Made by a program: the position numbers and the translations under genes. A DNA stretch of 64,000 nucleotides. Source: Corylus avellana (lineage: Eukaryota; Streptophyta; Magnoliopsida; Fagales; Betulaceae). The notes beneath the pieces are model-generated. The model saw only the letters and a program-made list of their open reading frames with translations, ran no database searches and was not told where the DNA came from. How positions within the stretch are numbered: position 1 is the first letter of the stretch; each line of letters opens with the position of its first letter. The stretch spans positions 34,592,590-34,656,589 of the forward strand of contig NC_081543.1 of the NCBI RefSeq assembly GCF_901000735.1, written 5' to 3'. This document shows, one piece after another, positions 22,657-34,417 of this stretch.

Positions 22657-23029
22657 CGGCATAAATCGAGCCAACAAAGCTGATTTAGTTTTCAGTGTAG
22701 ATTCAGAACCACCGATTTTCTTCCTCAATTAATGCCCGTATAGCTTTGACTTGACCCGATTAGACCCTACTGAGCTTCACCCATATGTTTTCCCCCAAAT
22801 AAAACAAAAAGGGGGTCATATTGTGCACCAAGACCAAGGCTGCATTTAATTGAAATTCACGATTATTATTTGTCCAAATTATATTAGAAGAGATCCGAAT
22901 TTGCCTGTTCATTTTAAGATAGGTAGTTCCCATTTAAAATCTATCTCATTATTTGTTTTAATTTTTAATTTTAAAAAACAATTTAACCTTTAAAATTATG
23001 TATTTTTTTAAAAAATAAAAACACATATT

Positions 23030-23127
23030 TTTTTTTTTACATATCCGCATTAGAATGAGAAGAAGAATTCGAACTATTGACCTTCGCTTCATTAAGCGTG
23101 GTCAAAATCAATTGAACTACTTCTTAA
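23030..23127 (-). mobile_element. Degenerate tRNA-derived SINE fragment
   Basis: On the minus strand it reads AGTTCAATTGATTTTGACCA, CGCTTAATGAAGCG and AGTTCGAATTC, ending GATATGT plus an A-run. This parallels the intact SINE at 60137-60264, including the B-box-like AGTTCGAAT. Confidence 0.6.
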
Positions 23128-25828
23128 AGACAAAAAATACACATACTAACCTGTGATTTAAAAATTCTAATTTTTTACGTTTAAAATTATAATTCCAAAT
23201 AATCTATTTAAATTTACACTTTTATGTATGACAAATACATTTTAAATTACTAAAGAATTCAGAAAAATGATTACAATAAATACTTATTCCAAAACTAGAA
23301 TATAAATATCCCAACAGCCAAAAAAGGCAGATTTAAAGGGAGGGGTGGGTGGGTACCGGGTACCCTGACAGACCAACAAACTGCGGCTTTAAAGGCCGTC
23401 AGAGAGCAGCCGCCCAAACCCTAACAACCCCTATAATATATTTTTTTATTATAGTATTGAATCAATTTCTTTTGGCGGTTGCTTTTAGCCTCTCGTTCCG
23501 ATACCCCACACGTGGCTCGCAGCCGCGCACTCACGCACTCTTGCCCCCACCTCACCCGCGGGCCCCGCAATAGCGTCACGCACTCCTAAGCCAAAACCCC
23601 GCCGACGCGCTGGGTTAACTATTTGTCGTCTTTAAAACACGTCACCACCCACACCCGTCAGATCCGTACATTCCTCCACGTGAAGTTTAGCACGTGGAGA
23701 TGCGCGAGTGGGTGGGGGTCGGTTTCATAGTGCAACTGCATGAGGGAGTAGCAGATCTCGGTTCACGAATCTCAGACAGCAAGACGACCGGGTCCCACCA
23801 AAAGCGGCCGCCGCTCCTCCATCCACCTACTAGGGCCGTATTCACACGTGGAGCGTTGCTGTCTCTCGAAACAAATTAAAGATAATAATTTAACAAACGA
23901 AAGAAAATGAAAACGACAAAGAAAGAGGGAATTGGTCTCAGCTTTTTCAACATCAGCCCAACTGTCTTTGCGTCTTCTCGCTTTTCCCTACTTTTTTCTC
24001 ATCTTTTTCCAATTTTTATTGACATTATTTTAAAAAAAAAAAATCTAAGATACGAATCATAATTTTAGAATAATTAACTTAAAAGCAAGATTTAGAGCAA
24101 TTCTTTACTTAAAGGGTCTTGCCGGCGGCTCACTCTGTATGTGGAAACTAATTCTAATTATGCGGATTATATTATAATTAATAATCAAAGCTCGTATATC
24201 ACCTGGTTAGAATATTCATTTTTTTTTTAATTAAGTACAATTATCATCTATTTATACAGCGTCTTCTTGTCACGAAGATTGGGTGGTCACAGATCATTCA
24301 TTCAGCTAACACTATTTAATATTTATTAATGAAAAGGACCAATCAATCTATAGCTCTCTAGCGTTAGAATTATCAAGGCTAAACGCGTAGAGTTTGACTC
24401 CGTTGTACTTGGTTGTAATCAGGTGCGGTTAATTTTGGTGAGTTCAGTTACGAGTTTCACGTGTTTTTTTTTTTTTTTTTTGAATGAATGAATAAATTAA
24501 GTAATTGATATTATAATCATTTTATCTTTATTTGGAATTAAATTCAACCGAACGATTCTTTAGATGTTGCGTGCTACTTTAAACTGACCCACTACTATTA
24601 CTTCTTGGTGTCATCACCTTGCATGCTGAAACCAAACAAAAAAAAAAAAAAAAAAGGAAAAACCATAATTATCGGACGGTGGAGGTCCACGTGACGACAC
24701 CCAGAATCCCGACATGTACCTCGTCAACACGGAATTAATCCGGGTGGGCCCCTACCTGTAAACCCGGCCGCGTCTGATTGGATCTCTTTTTAATTAAATC
24801 ACCAGCGGTTTTCGCCGTCGGTGCCGCCTCTAATAATAATAAAGTGGGGAAGCAAAACCACATCTATCGCAACCCAGTGACCGAGTCGTCGCGGGACCCA
24901 CCGGCCTAAGTCTCGGCCGTTGGATTTGACAGGTGACATCGAGATTGGCGCCCAGAAGGACAAACATGTACGCGAATCACGAGGAGGAGGTGGGAGGCCT
25001 GAGGCTCTGGGTTGATCGCGTAGTCAAAGACAGAGGGAGCCCCATGCCTTTCTCATCATGATGCCGCGCCGTGTGTGTCCACCGCTTTTTCTCCGCACAA
25101 TATGTTTGATTTTAAAGCAATCCAATGAGTGCGCCTCCGTACGTTTTGTGGGGCCTCGGAAGGTGACGCAAGCATGGAGATTTTCCCATCTATATCTAAT
25201 CCGTCTGAACCCATCCACACCACGCGACACAGTTCACCGAAGAAGTACCGGCGACATGTCCGTTGGTTGGATCTTAATTTGGTTAAACAAGTACAGAGTG
25301 AATTTTTTAAAAAAAAAGGAAAAAGAAAAAGTAATAGCATGAGAAAGTGTTTGGTTACAGAGAATGAAGAAAGAAAAGGATTTTGTTTCTTTCTCTATTT
25401 TTATTTTTTTTGGGAAGCTGGAAAACGAGAACTTCGCCATGCCTGTCGCGTCAAGTTGAATGAGTGCAGGTTTGTGATTTCGATTTGAGGTTTCCCGGTA
25501 GCCAAACAAATGAGAAAAAACAAATAGTTGGTTTTCATTTCAAAGATTTGAACATATGATACTAACAATAATGGTAGAAACAACGATGAGAGAGTCTAGA
25601 TAGATTTCTCAGTTGCAAAAATAAGGAGATCTTGGTTATCTATGTACATATATGTCGTCATCATCAGAAAATCCGTACAACACGTCAGCTTAGCCTTCTC
25701 TTAAAGGATTCATTCTCAGTTTCGATCGGATCCACCCAAAAAAAAAAAAGGAAAAGAAAGGCCAACAGTGAAGCTAAACGATAGGGAAAACTCGGATCTT
25801 CGCCGGCGATCTTGAAAATCCGGCAAGA
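23128..25828. other. GC-richer intergenic region with six CACGTG palindromes; no gene recognised
   Basis: CACGTG occurs at 23509, 23677, 23691, 23845, 24458 and 24688. The segments 23340-23880 and 24670-25260 are markedly GC-richer than the surroundings, which is gene-like or promoter-like, but no reading frame has recognisable content (the longest is 119 codons at 25129-25488, low complexity). The right end is the presumed 3' side of the minus-strand ERF gene. Confidence 0.45.
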
Positions 25829-26476
25829 TCAAGCAACCTCCGGACGGGGAGGGAGGTTGAGGTCAATATCCAGCAGTCCTCGAGCTGGAATACGATCACA
25901 ATCAACTACAGAGGATGAATCGGAGTCGCTGTGGGCCCCAGCGCCCAGGATCTGGTGAAAATCTGCAACCGTCCGATCGAACCTGCAAAAATCGCGGTGG
26001 TTCCCGCTCATGTTCGCGAACCCGTTGAAGAAGTAAACCGGACGCGCAGCCGCAGCGACGACGGGGAACCCGAACTGGGCCGTGGGGGCGGTGAAATGAG
26101 AAGCGCCGCCGAGAGTGAGGTCGAGTGGCGGAGGCTGCGGTGGAGGCGGGGACGAGGAGTCCACGGTGCTGCTCTGGCTGGGGCTGCGAGTGGAGTTGTT
26201 AGCGATGGGGGCGAGTTGTGTGGAGGAAGAGGAAGGGTTTGGGAAGTTGGTCTTCGCCTTAGCGCCGCGGAACTCGCGGGCGGCGGTGTCGTAAGCACGC
26301 GCGGCCTCCTCAGCGGTGTCAAACGTGCCAAGCCAAACACGTGTCTTCTTCCCCGGGTCCCGGATCTCGGCAGCGTACCGGCCCCAGGGTCGCTTCCTCA
26401 CGCCTCTGAATCGGATCTCCTTCGAGGCCGAGGTCGATGCCGGGTTAACGGGTCCGGGTCTTTCCCTGGGAGCCAT
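25829..26476 (-). CDS. AP2/ERF transcriptional repressor (group VIII-type, EAR motif), ERF3/ERF4-like
   Basis: Single-exon gene of 215 codons. The AP2/ERF domain spans about residues 22-80 ([20 protein letters not shown] ... [17 protein letters not shown] ... [11 protein letters not shown]) and has the ERF-type AEIRD and TFDTAE residues for GCC-box binding. The C-terminus carries the EAR repressor motif [10 protein letters not shown] (about 201-210). A second LxLxL match (LDLTL, 118-122) follows a Pro-rich run (110-117). Class II ERFs recruit TOPLESS/SAP18-type corepressors and damp ethylene, jasmonate, ABA and defence responses. AP2 sequence and layout match the ERF3/4/7-12 group; I cannot choose a member. 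The TATA box lies about 125 bases upstream. A partial second copy follows the assembly gap at 34189-34417 and is probably the other haplotype. Confidence 0.95.
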   Translation of the reverse strand: MAPRERPGPVNPASTSASKEIRFRGVRKRPWGRYAAEIRDPGKKTRVWLGTFDTAEEAARAYDTAAREFRGAKAKTNFPNPSSSSTQLAPIANNSTRSPSQSSTVDSSSPPPPQPPPLDLTLGGASHFTAPTAQFGFPVVAAAARPVYFFNGFANMSGNHRDFCRFDRTVADFHQILGAGAHSDSDSSSVVDCDRIPARGLLDIDLNLPPRPEVA

Positions 26477-26598
26477 AATCGGTTCGCTTGAGATGTTGGT
26501 TAATTTAAGGTTATGTCTGGAAAGTGGGAGAGTGGGAGGGTTGGGAGGGAGCCAAAGACGATGGATGTTTGAGGAGAGGAAAGTAACGAAGGTGCGGC

Positions 26599-26607
26599 TT
26601 TTATAGG
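26599..26607 (-). promoter_or_regulatory. TATA box of the ERF gene
   Basis: The minus strand reads CCTATAAAAGCC about 125 bases upstream of the ATG at 26476, a good position for a TATA box with a leader of about 95 bases. It is also conserved in the second copy at about 34541-34546. Confidence 0.65.
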
Positions 26608-26954
26608 GGTGGAAAGAGAGAGAGAAAAGGGAGAGTGTTTAAAGCTACGCTCCTTTTGGGCGCTTGTTGTGTACAGTCTAAGCAGGATGTGGCTTCTCTA
26701 GCACGAGCCACCATTCATATCTGGCCTAGACCCATTTCATCCACACCTTCTCTTCCATCTCTTTGTCTTTCATCAAAGTTTCAATTTAATCATTGTTTAT
26801 CAATTTATTTTTATTAATAATTTCTGTTTTGAATGTTAAAGAATAGCCTAGCCTACCCTTGCCTATTTATTACAATTCCCAACTTACCTTTTGGTCCCGC
26901 TTATTTGGTTTTTTATTATTTACGTCGAGAAAAATATAATAATTATTATTATTA

Positions 26955-27055
26955 TTTTTTTGACATGTCCACATAAGAGGGGAGAAAAGATTTGAATTAG
27001 TGATTTTTACTTCATAAGGCGTGATCTCTAATAAACTGTGTTATATAACTATTAT
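26955..27055 (-). mobile_element. Degenerate SINE fragment (allelic copy near 34897-34990)
   Basis: The minus strand reads ATCACGCCTTATGAAGT, AATTCAAATC and TTATGTGGACATGTCAAAA, matching the body and 3' end of the SINE at 60137-60264. Truncated and diverged. Confidence 0.6.
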
Positions 27056-29245
27056 TGTTAAATTTGTACGACAATTATATAATGGTATATTAAATATGAG
27101 GATAATGATGTTGACTTTGTACTCCGAACACTCTCAACGTTTCACATTTAAATGTAAAAATAAGAATTGTAGAGTAATGGGGAACATGAAAAGTATGGGT
27201 AAGATTAGTCGTCTAAAGCTTAGTTTACATAATAGAAGACTATGCTCCTTAATTAATCATTATAGGTTTTCTTTCCGTCCGTAATTGTTTGAATGTGGTA
27301 CGCCTTTGTGGGTCTTGCCGTTGAATCATTCTCTTATATTCAGATTCAATATGTTATTTCTCCCCTTGTATTGTGTACGAAAAAAAAAAATTACACCTAC
27401 ATGCTAATTAACTTGATTAACCCAATCAAATGATATCAATTACGATTCATTTTGATGGATCACGTGGATATAGAGATTCTTAGATTGTTAACAATTCAAA
27501 TATTAAATATAAAAGAGTATTTTTATGGAGAATAAGTGGACGGTTGTTGGAAACTTATTTGGGCAGATAGGCCTCATAACAATTATCTCATGTTTGTTGT
27601 TATAATTACTAAAATTTATACAACAAAATTGAAAGATGTTTTCTCTTGTTCATATTTACCTTCATGCTGCTGCTATAATTGCTATTAATACAACGTTTTT
27701 TTTTAAAAAATTATTATGGTAAGCAATTAACAAAAAAAAAAAAACCAACACGACTTGAACACAATCTTTCACTATTTGTTTCTCTGGGGGTGATCTTAAG
27801 GATATGCAAGGGACCTTATTAAATATTCAAGAGGCAGTTGAGGGACGTGTCCCGATGCCATACAAGTTATCTTATGCACCAGTTTCTATGACCTGAATTC
27901 AAGCCCAAATTTTGTTGTCATTTAAATAATGCTCAACTCTAATCATAACGTTATTATCAACTAAATTTTGTCCTTTTCCCATCATAAAATGAGTTTCAAC
28001 GTAATGCTATAATTCCGTCCTATAACCGGATGATGATCATTTCTCGTTCATTTGGACTGAAAAATAGCATATCCTCTAAAATTAGAAGACAAAATTATCA
28101 TTTCATAATTTTTGTTGGGACAATTTTACCCTCTAATTGTAGAGGATCCTATTGCCCAATAACGCCGATCTTTCTTAAAAGTTTATAATTATTTTAATGC
28201 TTTTAAAAAAATTATTTACTTGGGGATTTAATAAAAATAGTAGATAAACTATCTTGAGATTGACATTTATAAGACAGACATCAACTTGTAAGGTATTGAT
28301 TCTTACTCTCCTACTAATATATTGAAATTAATATCAACAGGTATATTAAAATTCATCATTTAATAGCTTTCCCTTCAATTCTAACCATAAGATAGGGATT
28401 TGACATTACAACAAGTTATTAAAATGACTGGACATCTCCAAATATTCAACGGTTAAATTTAATTTTGAACAACCTATGCAAATAGTATGCAAGTATGAAA
28501 TTGCAAGTATAAAACAATAAAAATTCAAGAAAATTACGTATGTAGGTCCACTTTTGATAACATTAGATTTGTAAGAAGATGGACAAATTTGTCTTTACAT
28601 GCTCAATACCCATACATAAGTCAACTATTCCCCAACCCCCCCAAGAAAAAGAAAAAGAAAATACAGCAAAGGAAAAGATTTCAGTTGAGAGTGACGTGAG
28701 GAGGGTAATTTGTCAGTGAGGTGGAAAGTTTTAGGGGTGCCAATGTGCCATAGTTATAAAAACAAATTTTTATGAGGCTAAAAATCAAATTTTACAAAGC
28801 TTTGAGGCTGCCGAAGCCCCCCGGTGCATGCACACATGTCCGCCCCTGATTGCGTGCTAGCAAAAAATCTATTGGGAAGTGCCATTTTAATTATATATAT
28901 TTTTAATATAGCTAAAATATAAAATAATTATTACACGAGTTTCTACATTTTAAAGGATGAATCGAGTAATCGACCAAAAGTTAAGTAGATAAATCGTAAG
29001 TCCATGTATTCATATAAATCTTTCAGACGAAGCTGGATTTCACGTGTGAGACTTTAATAATTCTTTCCGCACGTGTGGAGTAGAAGTAATCATTCATTGA
29101 TTCAGTTTACAAAAAAAAAAAAAAAATCATTCATTGGATAATATTTCCATCGATTCCAGTCCAACAAAGAAAAATTTACTTTCCACGTGTAATTTTGGGT
29201 TTGGATTAGTTAGAAATGGAATTAATTAATTAAGGAGAAACGTTG
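27056..29245. other. ERF upstream intergenic region; nothing else recognised
   Basis: AT-rich sequence with no coding content that I can support. It is present twice because of the overlap (see 34189-43374). Confidence 0.45.
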
Positions 29246-29405
29246 GAATCTAATAAAATCTTTATATTTTGCTCATCAAAATCTTAGGTGGCAAAGTGTA
29301 TATTGCCCAAGTTGATATAAAAGGACACATGGCCCACGTTGATGGCAAATGACACTTTACCACTTAAGACTTTGATGGGCAAAATGTGGGAGTTTTATTA
29401 GATTC
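29246..29405. mobile_element. 160-bp hairpin MITE (second copy 38524-38683)
   Basis: GAATCTAATAAAATCTTTAT at 29246 is mirrored by the complement ending at 29405 (..AGTTTTATTAGATTC). The inverted match continues with gaps through TTTTGCTCATCAAAATCTTA and GGCAAAGTG versus TTTTGCCCATCAAAGTCTTA and GGTAAAGTG, so nearly the whole element folds on itself. Confidence 0.75.
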
Positions 29406-29449
29406 TAAAATATCTCTTAAGTAAGGACAAAACTCTGATCAATTGAAAC

Positions 29450-29790
29450 AATTGGCAGCTAATAAATTCTTAAGAGCCTGTTTGGAATTGCGTTTGAGAA
29501 ATATAATTTTTAAGTCAAAAAATATTTTTGGACAAAAGCTTCACTGAGACAATTGACAGCTACTAAATCCTTAAGAGCTTATCTGTGATTGCGTTTAAAA
29601 AATATAACTTTTAAGTCAAAAAATATTTTTTGGCAATAGTTTCATTTTTAAGCTTTTTGGATCATTAAAAACGCTTTTAATTTTTTTACTAAATAAATAC
29701 TTTTTTATTCAAACCGATTTTTTGATTATTAAAAGTACTTTTAAGCAACTCAAAAGTAAAAGAGTTTGCCAAACACTCTCTTAAAATTTG
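29450..29790. repeat. Partly tandem MITE-like repeat (second copy 38728-39068)
   Basis: A unit of about 110 bases containing CAATTGGCAGCTA, TTAAGAGCCTGTTTGGAATT and AAGTCAAAAAATATTTTTGG is repeated directly (about 29450-29560 and 29560-29665). The vocabulary is shared with 14850-15070. Confidence 0.6.
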
Positions 29791-30059
29791 ACTTTGCTTT
29801 TTAACTTTTGTGGATTTCATTTCATTCCCCAGTTGGGACTCTTCAGATTAAATAAAATAGAATTCTTAAAAATGGTATGGATCATTATAATTATATGTGA
29901 GCCTCTTTTACTGATGGGCTGGAGAATATTCGGGCTTCTTTTGAAGCCGTTGGATTTGTCTTTGCCACCGCGAAAGATCACTAGTTTAGATTTGGTATAT
30001 AGGCCCCCATATGGATCATTGGTCCAGTAAACATATTGTGTGTCATGACTCACCAACCC

Positions 30060-30625
30060 TCCTCCATGATGTGGACCATCGGTTCGATAAAAACAATAAT
30101 CAGGCTATCAGTTTTCCATGATATGAACCATCGGCTTGATAAATATTGGTCGGACCATTAGCCTTTCCTGATATAGACCATCGGTTCGATAAAAAAATTT
30201 ATTGGGCTATCAGTTCTTTATGATATGAAGCATCAGCTTGATAAATATCAATCGAACCCTTAGCCCTCTATGATATAAATCATCGATTCGATAAAAACAT
30301 TGATTGGGCTATCAGTTTTCCATGATATGAACCATCGGCTTGATAAATATCAGTTAGACCATTAGCTTTCCCTGATATAGACCATTGGTTCGATAAAAAA
30401 ATTTATTGGGCTATCAGTTCTTTATGACATGAAGCATCAGCTTATAAATATCAGTCGGACCATTAGCCCTCTATGATATGAATCATTGATTCGATAAAAA
30501 CATTGATTGGGCTATCAGTTCTCCATGATATGAACCATCGGCTTGATAAATATTGGTTGGACCATTAGCCCTCCATGATATAGACCATCGGTTCGATAAA
30601 ATATTGGCTAGGCCATTAGAGGAGA
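30060..30625. repeat. Tandem repeat of about 102-bp monomers with higher-order alternation (second copy 39338-39903)
   Basis: About five and a half monomers, each with GATATAGACCATCGGTTCGA (or a variant) followed by TTGGGCTATCAGTT, then GATATGAACCATCGGCTTGA and GGACCATTAGCC. Each monomer is itself built of two related halves of about 50 bases. Monomers 2 and 4 resemble each other, as do 3 and 5, giving a period near 204. Confidence 0.85.
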
Positions 30626-30874
30626 TCTTATGGCCCTTTTTTGTTGACATTTTGGCCTAAAATAGTGGCTCAATCAAGAATGAACGTTTTGATTGCATGT
30701 TCTATTGTAAGATTAGCAATCCAATCATTTAACTCTTTATGATTAAACTAAAAAATAAAAATAAAGCAATGAAAATAAGGATTGGTGTCTTAGCTTTTTG
30801 TAAAAAAGAATAAAATAAAAATTATATGCATCCACACCAAGGAGTCAAAAAGAAAAAATTGTCGATAAGGAAAC

Positions 30875-30915
30875 TCATGATTCACGTTATTTATATTAAA
30901 CAACGTGAATCATGA
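30875..30915. repeat. Perfect 14-bp inverted repeat (second copy 40153-40193)
   Basis: TCATGATTCACGTT and AACGTGAATCATGA are separated by 13 bases, making a small perfect hairpin. No further terminal structure was recognised. Confidence 0.8.
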
Positions 30916-33817
30916 AATATCAAATAGAATTTGTGAACACATAATGTGAAATTTTTATTTTTTTTTATGATGTAATAAAAAAAAATATTACTTCAAAAAT
31001 GAGATAAAATTATAAAGACTAAACCTCCAAACCATATTTTTATCACACCAATATCACATTCCACTAACGTGCCAATGCCAATCAATATTTGTAAAAAAAA
31101 AATAAAAATGAATTGACATTACCACGTAAGCTAAATAGAATAATAATAATAAGATAAAAATATAATTTATAATATTATTCAATTATAAATCTATCTCCTC
31201 CACCCATTTTCCTCCGTGTTTTTTTTTTTTTTTTTGGAACAAAAATGGTAGGCCAGGGAGGCCAATTATGACTATTTTACCTGGGCGTGATTATAATAAA
31301 AACTATCAATTGGGAGCCGTATAAGAGGAATTTAAACTGTAAAAACCGCAAGCATTCCTTCAAATCCAACTGAACCATATCCTTCGTGCATGTTTTGCTT
31401 CATATAGGAATGGATTGAAAAGCGTGAACCCATGTGGAAACACCCTCATCCTCCTTCCCTCCTTCCACACATCTTTTATAACCAAAAGGAATAATAAAGT
31501 TCCATCCTCTCTATTTGAGGTGCAATAGGTTTTAATTGTCACTATCATTCTACAAATACCTACCGTAATCTTGTAGTATTATTGTTATTATTAGTCTTAT
31601 TTGATCTTGTAGTATTAAGTTCTACTTTTAGATGTCACAGCACAAAAAAAAAAATGTCCTACTTTTAGATGTACCTTTCATATTGCCATTAAATGTGATT
31701 GAACAAAATGAATTGACTGGTTGTGAGTTGGGAAAGTTTTCATTACACCTACCAAAATAAAATCTTACTCATTTCACCATTCTAGCTCCCTATCAATAGC
31801 GTACCTATATAGGCATGAGAAAGTCCGATTGTCCTTCTCTTGTCATTTTCTTATATAGTATTTAGAAAGAAAAAAAAAAAAAAAAAAAAAAAAGCCATTA
31901 AATTTGTAGGACTCACATGACAAATTTAATGGTTAATTTTTAAAACCGTTGTATGAAAAAATGACAAATAGCACTTCTCATTAGGTACACTTTTGAGGAA
32001 TGGCAAATTAATCTGGTTTTTGTTCTGTGGTTAGTAAATTGATTTTTTTTTTTTTAATAAACGGGGTATAGCTTAGATCTAATGCTTCATAAAATTCGAG
32101 GACCAACTGACCTACTACTTGAGCCAACTTCTTGAAGTTAGGAAATTGAAAATTTCTTATGACACTTTTCACATTCAAAACTGTCTTGTAGGAATCACAG
32201 ATCAAGGACTAGACATGGGTGGTTATTGGTTGATTTTATGCATCAACAGTTGGCTCTGTCTATAAGAATTTCATTTTCACCTCTATACTTCAAATATTGG
32301 AGGTGGCACCACCAACCCTCTACCCTTTCGCAATGTACCGATCTAATGTTTGGTTATCTTGCAAGAATTTTGAATTGAAAACTAAGCGTGAGTAATCAAT
32401 AATTGATTTTATGTACCAACAAAAACAAAACAAGCTAAACCCTTAATCTCAAGGCACCCATGGTTCCTCGAGTATTATATGAAAATGAATGCTGGTGAAA
32501 AGTCTTATTGACGTTAAAAGAATTAATGGTAAACAAAAAAAAGAGAATATAGAGCAAATAATATTGTTATTTTTTAACGAGTTATCTCTTCATTGATATA
32601 ACAATCAAATGCGACAAAATACTCCGTACAATCCCAAAGATACAAAATACAAACAAGGTACATAAATTTTAGCCGAAGACAAGCACACCAAAGGTTTTTA
32701 TATTCTAGCAGCTTGATTCCAATCTAGCTAGCCCACCAACGTTTTTGGGTAAATAAAGATTTTGCCCATCCATAAGCCCATTCTGAACGTATTGCTTCAT
32801 TCATAATGAGAAATCTTTATACTTTTTCAAAGATTTTCGAGCTTTGAAAGACTTGGAGCTTGATTAGGATATTTAGCCCATTAAGTGTTAAGTAGGCTGG
32901 GCTAGCTTCTCGACATTTCCTGACCCAAAAAGAAACATCAAACAAAACTTTACTTTGGGCTTGGGCTGGGTTCAAGCCCACCTCCCTCTGTCTCTCTCTC
33001 TCTCGGAATTTTAGCTTGCTCAAATGTCTCTATCTAACCTCCTAGTGGTAAGTATTTTTGTGTAATTAAAATAATAGCTTACTAAATTATTAAAATATAA
33101 CTAATTTCACATTCTAATCCAACTCAATACTCAATTAGTTGTTTTTGATATTATGATATTTCCCTGTATTTGCATTATTTATTTAGCTAAAAAGCTAAAA
33201 AAGTTTGTAGGAGTACTAACTTTAGAGTACATTGTTTTGCTAAATGGGCCGCTTCCCTCCTAATGTTTGAAAGTATTCTCATAGAATCATTCATTTTCTC
33301 ATTCATCCGGATTAAGAGTGGAAAAAATCCCCTCGTAACCTTTTCCAACTTTCAATTAAAAAAAAAAAAAAAATTAGCTCATGCTTTCGTTTGCAGAATG
33401 TTATGTTTAGCCCATAAGTGTTTTTTATTTTCTTTTTCTAATTAAATCGTGGCCAATTCTTCTTTGCAAACGTAAGTTATTCATTTTTTTTTTTTTTACA
33501 AAGTAAGATAAGATAAAATTTTATATCTGAAATTTGTGTTTTTGGTCAAAATGTGTGCAGCTTCAATAAATTATTATAATAAGACGGTTTTAAAAATAGG
33601 GGTGCTTATGTTTAGAAGATCTTTTGTGCCCCATTAGTATCCGATTAAGCAATAGTTAATTCAATTATTGTTCTTTTTTTTTTTCCAAGGATAGAAGCGT
33701 AGAAGAAATTTAATTATAAAAGAAATAGATAGTTCCTAAGACTGCACATAAGTCATATTATTGTCAACTTGGAAGGAGCAATTAGACTATGACAAGCTGA
33801 AAGGGATATTCCCCAAA
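30916..33817. other. Intergenic, no gene recognised
   Basis: AT-rich sequence with A- and T-runs (for example 31868-31893) and a CT microsatellite at about 32988-33004. Frames of 60-68 codons here lack any family resemblance or codon-like pattern. Confidence 0.45.
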
Positions 33818-33978
33818 GAGTGGTGATATAGAGTACACCAGCGTGAGTGAACAGTGTTCACGTTAATGTATTTTTCGATAAAAAAAATATTAAAATAATA
33901 ATATTAAAAATTTAATATTATAAAGTACACCAGTGTGAACACTGTTCACTCACGCTGGTATACTCTATATCACCACTC
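33818..33978. mobile_element. Hairpin MITE with 8-9 bp target duplication (second copy 43104-43264)
   Basis: GAGTGGTGATATAGAGTACA at 33818 continues as CCAGCGTGAGTGAACAGTGT. The whole stretch is mirrored at the right end (..ACACTGTTCACTCACGCTGG then TATACTCTATATCACCACTC), a stem of over 40 bases around an AT-rich loop. TCCCCAAA lies at 33810-33817 and again at 33980-33987, consistent with an 8-bp (hAT) or imperfect 9-bp (Mutator) target duplication. Confidence 0.85.
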
Positions 33979-34088
33979 CTCCCCAAATTATTTCTAGTAT
34001 CAGCAATAAACCACTTATTCTTAAGCTACTCTCATTTGCTAGAAATTATACTTTTATCCTATTACTATTAATCTATTTCACTTTGTTA

Positions 34089-34188
34089 NNNNNNNNNNNN
34101 NNNNNNNNNNNNNNNNNNNNNNNNNNNNNNNNNNNNNNNNNNNNNNNNNNNNNNNNNNNNNNNNNNNNNNNNNNNNNNNNNNNNNNNN
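34089..34188. other. Assembly gap of exactly 100 N
   Basis: A run of 100 N, the usual placeholder for a gap of unknown size between contigs in a scaffold. Both contig ends carry the same sequence (see 26248-34088 and 34189-43374). Confidence 0.99.
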
Positions 34189-34417
34189 TGGTCTTCGCCT
34201 TAGCGCCGCGGAACTCGCGGGCGGCGGTGTCGTAAGCACGCGCGGCCTCCTCAGCGGTGTCAAACGTGCCAAGCCAAACACGTGTCTTCTTCCCCGGGTC
34301 CCGGATCTCGGCAGCGTACCGGCCCCAGGGTCGCTTCCTCACGCCTCTGAATCGGATCTCCTTCGAGGCCGAGGTCGATGCCGGGTTAACGGGTCCGGGT
34401 CTTTCCCTGGGAGCCAT
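34189..34417 (-). CDS. ERF repressor, N-terminal 76 codons only, cut by the gap (probable other haplotype)
   Basis: From ATG at 34417 the sequence encodes the same first 76 residues as the ERF at 25829-26476, including nearly the entire AP2 domain, and then enters the N-run. The C-terminal half and EAR motif are absent because the contig starts here. The promoter with its TATA box (34541-34546) is present. It is best read as the same gene on a second, unmerged contig, not as a paralogue. Confidence 0.85.

Larger units (their letters stand above)
26248..34088. repeat. First copy of a near-identical segment that reappears after the assembly gap
   Basis: From 26248 (inside the ERF gene) to the last base before the N-run, the sequence matches 34189-43374 with sparse SNPs, homopolymer changes and one large difference (36407-37738 is absent here). 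The copy ends exactly at the gap, ...ACTTTGTTA, which is where 43374 stands in the other copy. It contains the ERF promoter, MITEs, a tandem repeat and no other recognised gene. Confidence 0.95.

Noticed and set aside
25129..25488. 119-codon frame as a gene
   Set aside because: Low-complexity Lys/Phe-rich tail, overlapping frames on both strands, no family resemblance, and no splice or promoter logic.
25931..26491. 186-codon plus-strand frame over the ERF
   Set aside because: Antisense to a canonical AP2/EAR protein. GC-rich coding sequence often leaves long antisense frames.
30060..30625. CRISPR-like repeat array
   Set aside because: Monomers are about 102 bp and fully homologous throughout, with no short conserved repeat separated by unique spacers, in a plant nuclear context.
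34073..34417. A second, paralogous ERF gene in tandem
   Set aside because: It starts at the first base after a 100-N gap, is nearly identical to the ERF at 25829-26476 including promoter and 7 kb of flank, and ends inside the N-run. The unmerged haplotype explanation is simpler.
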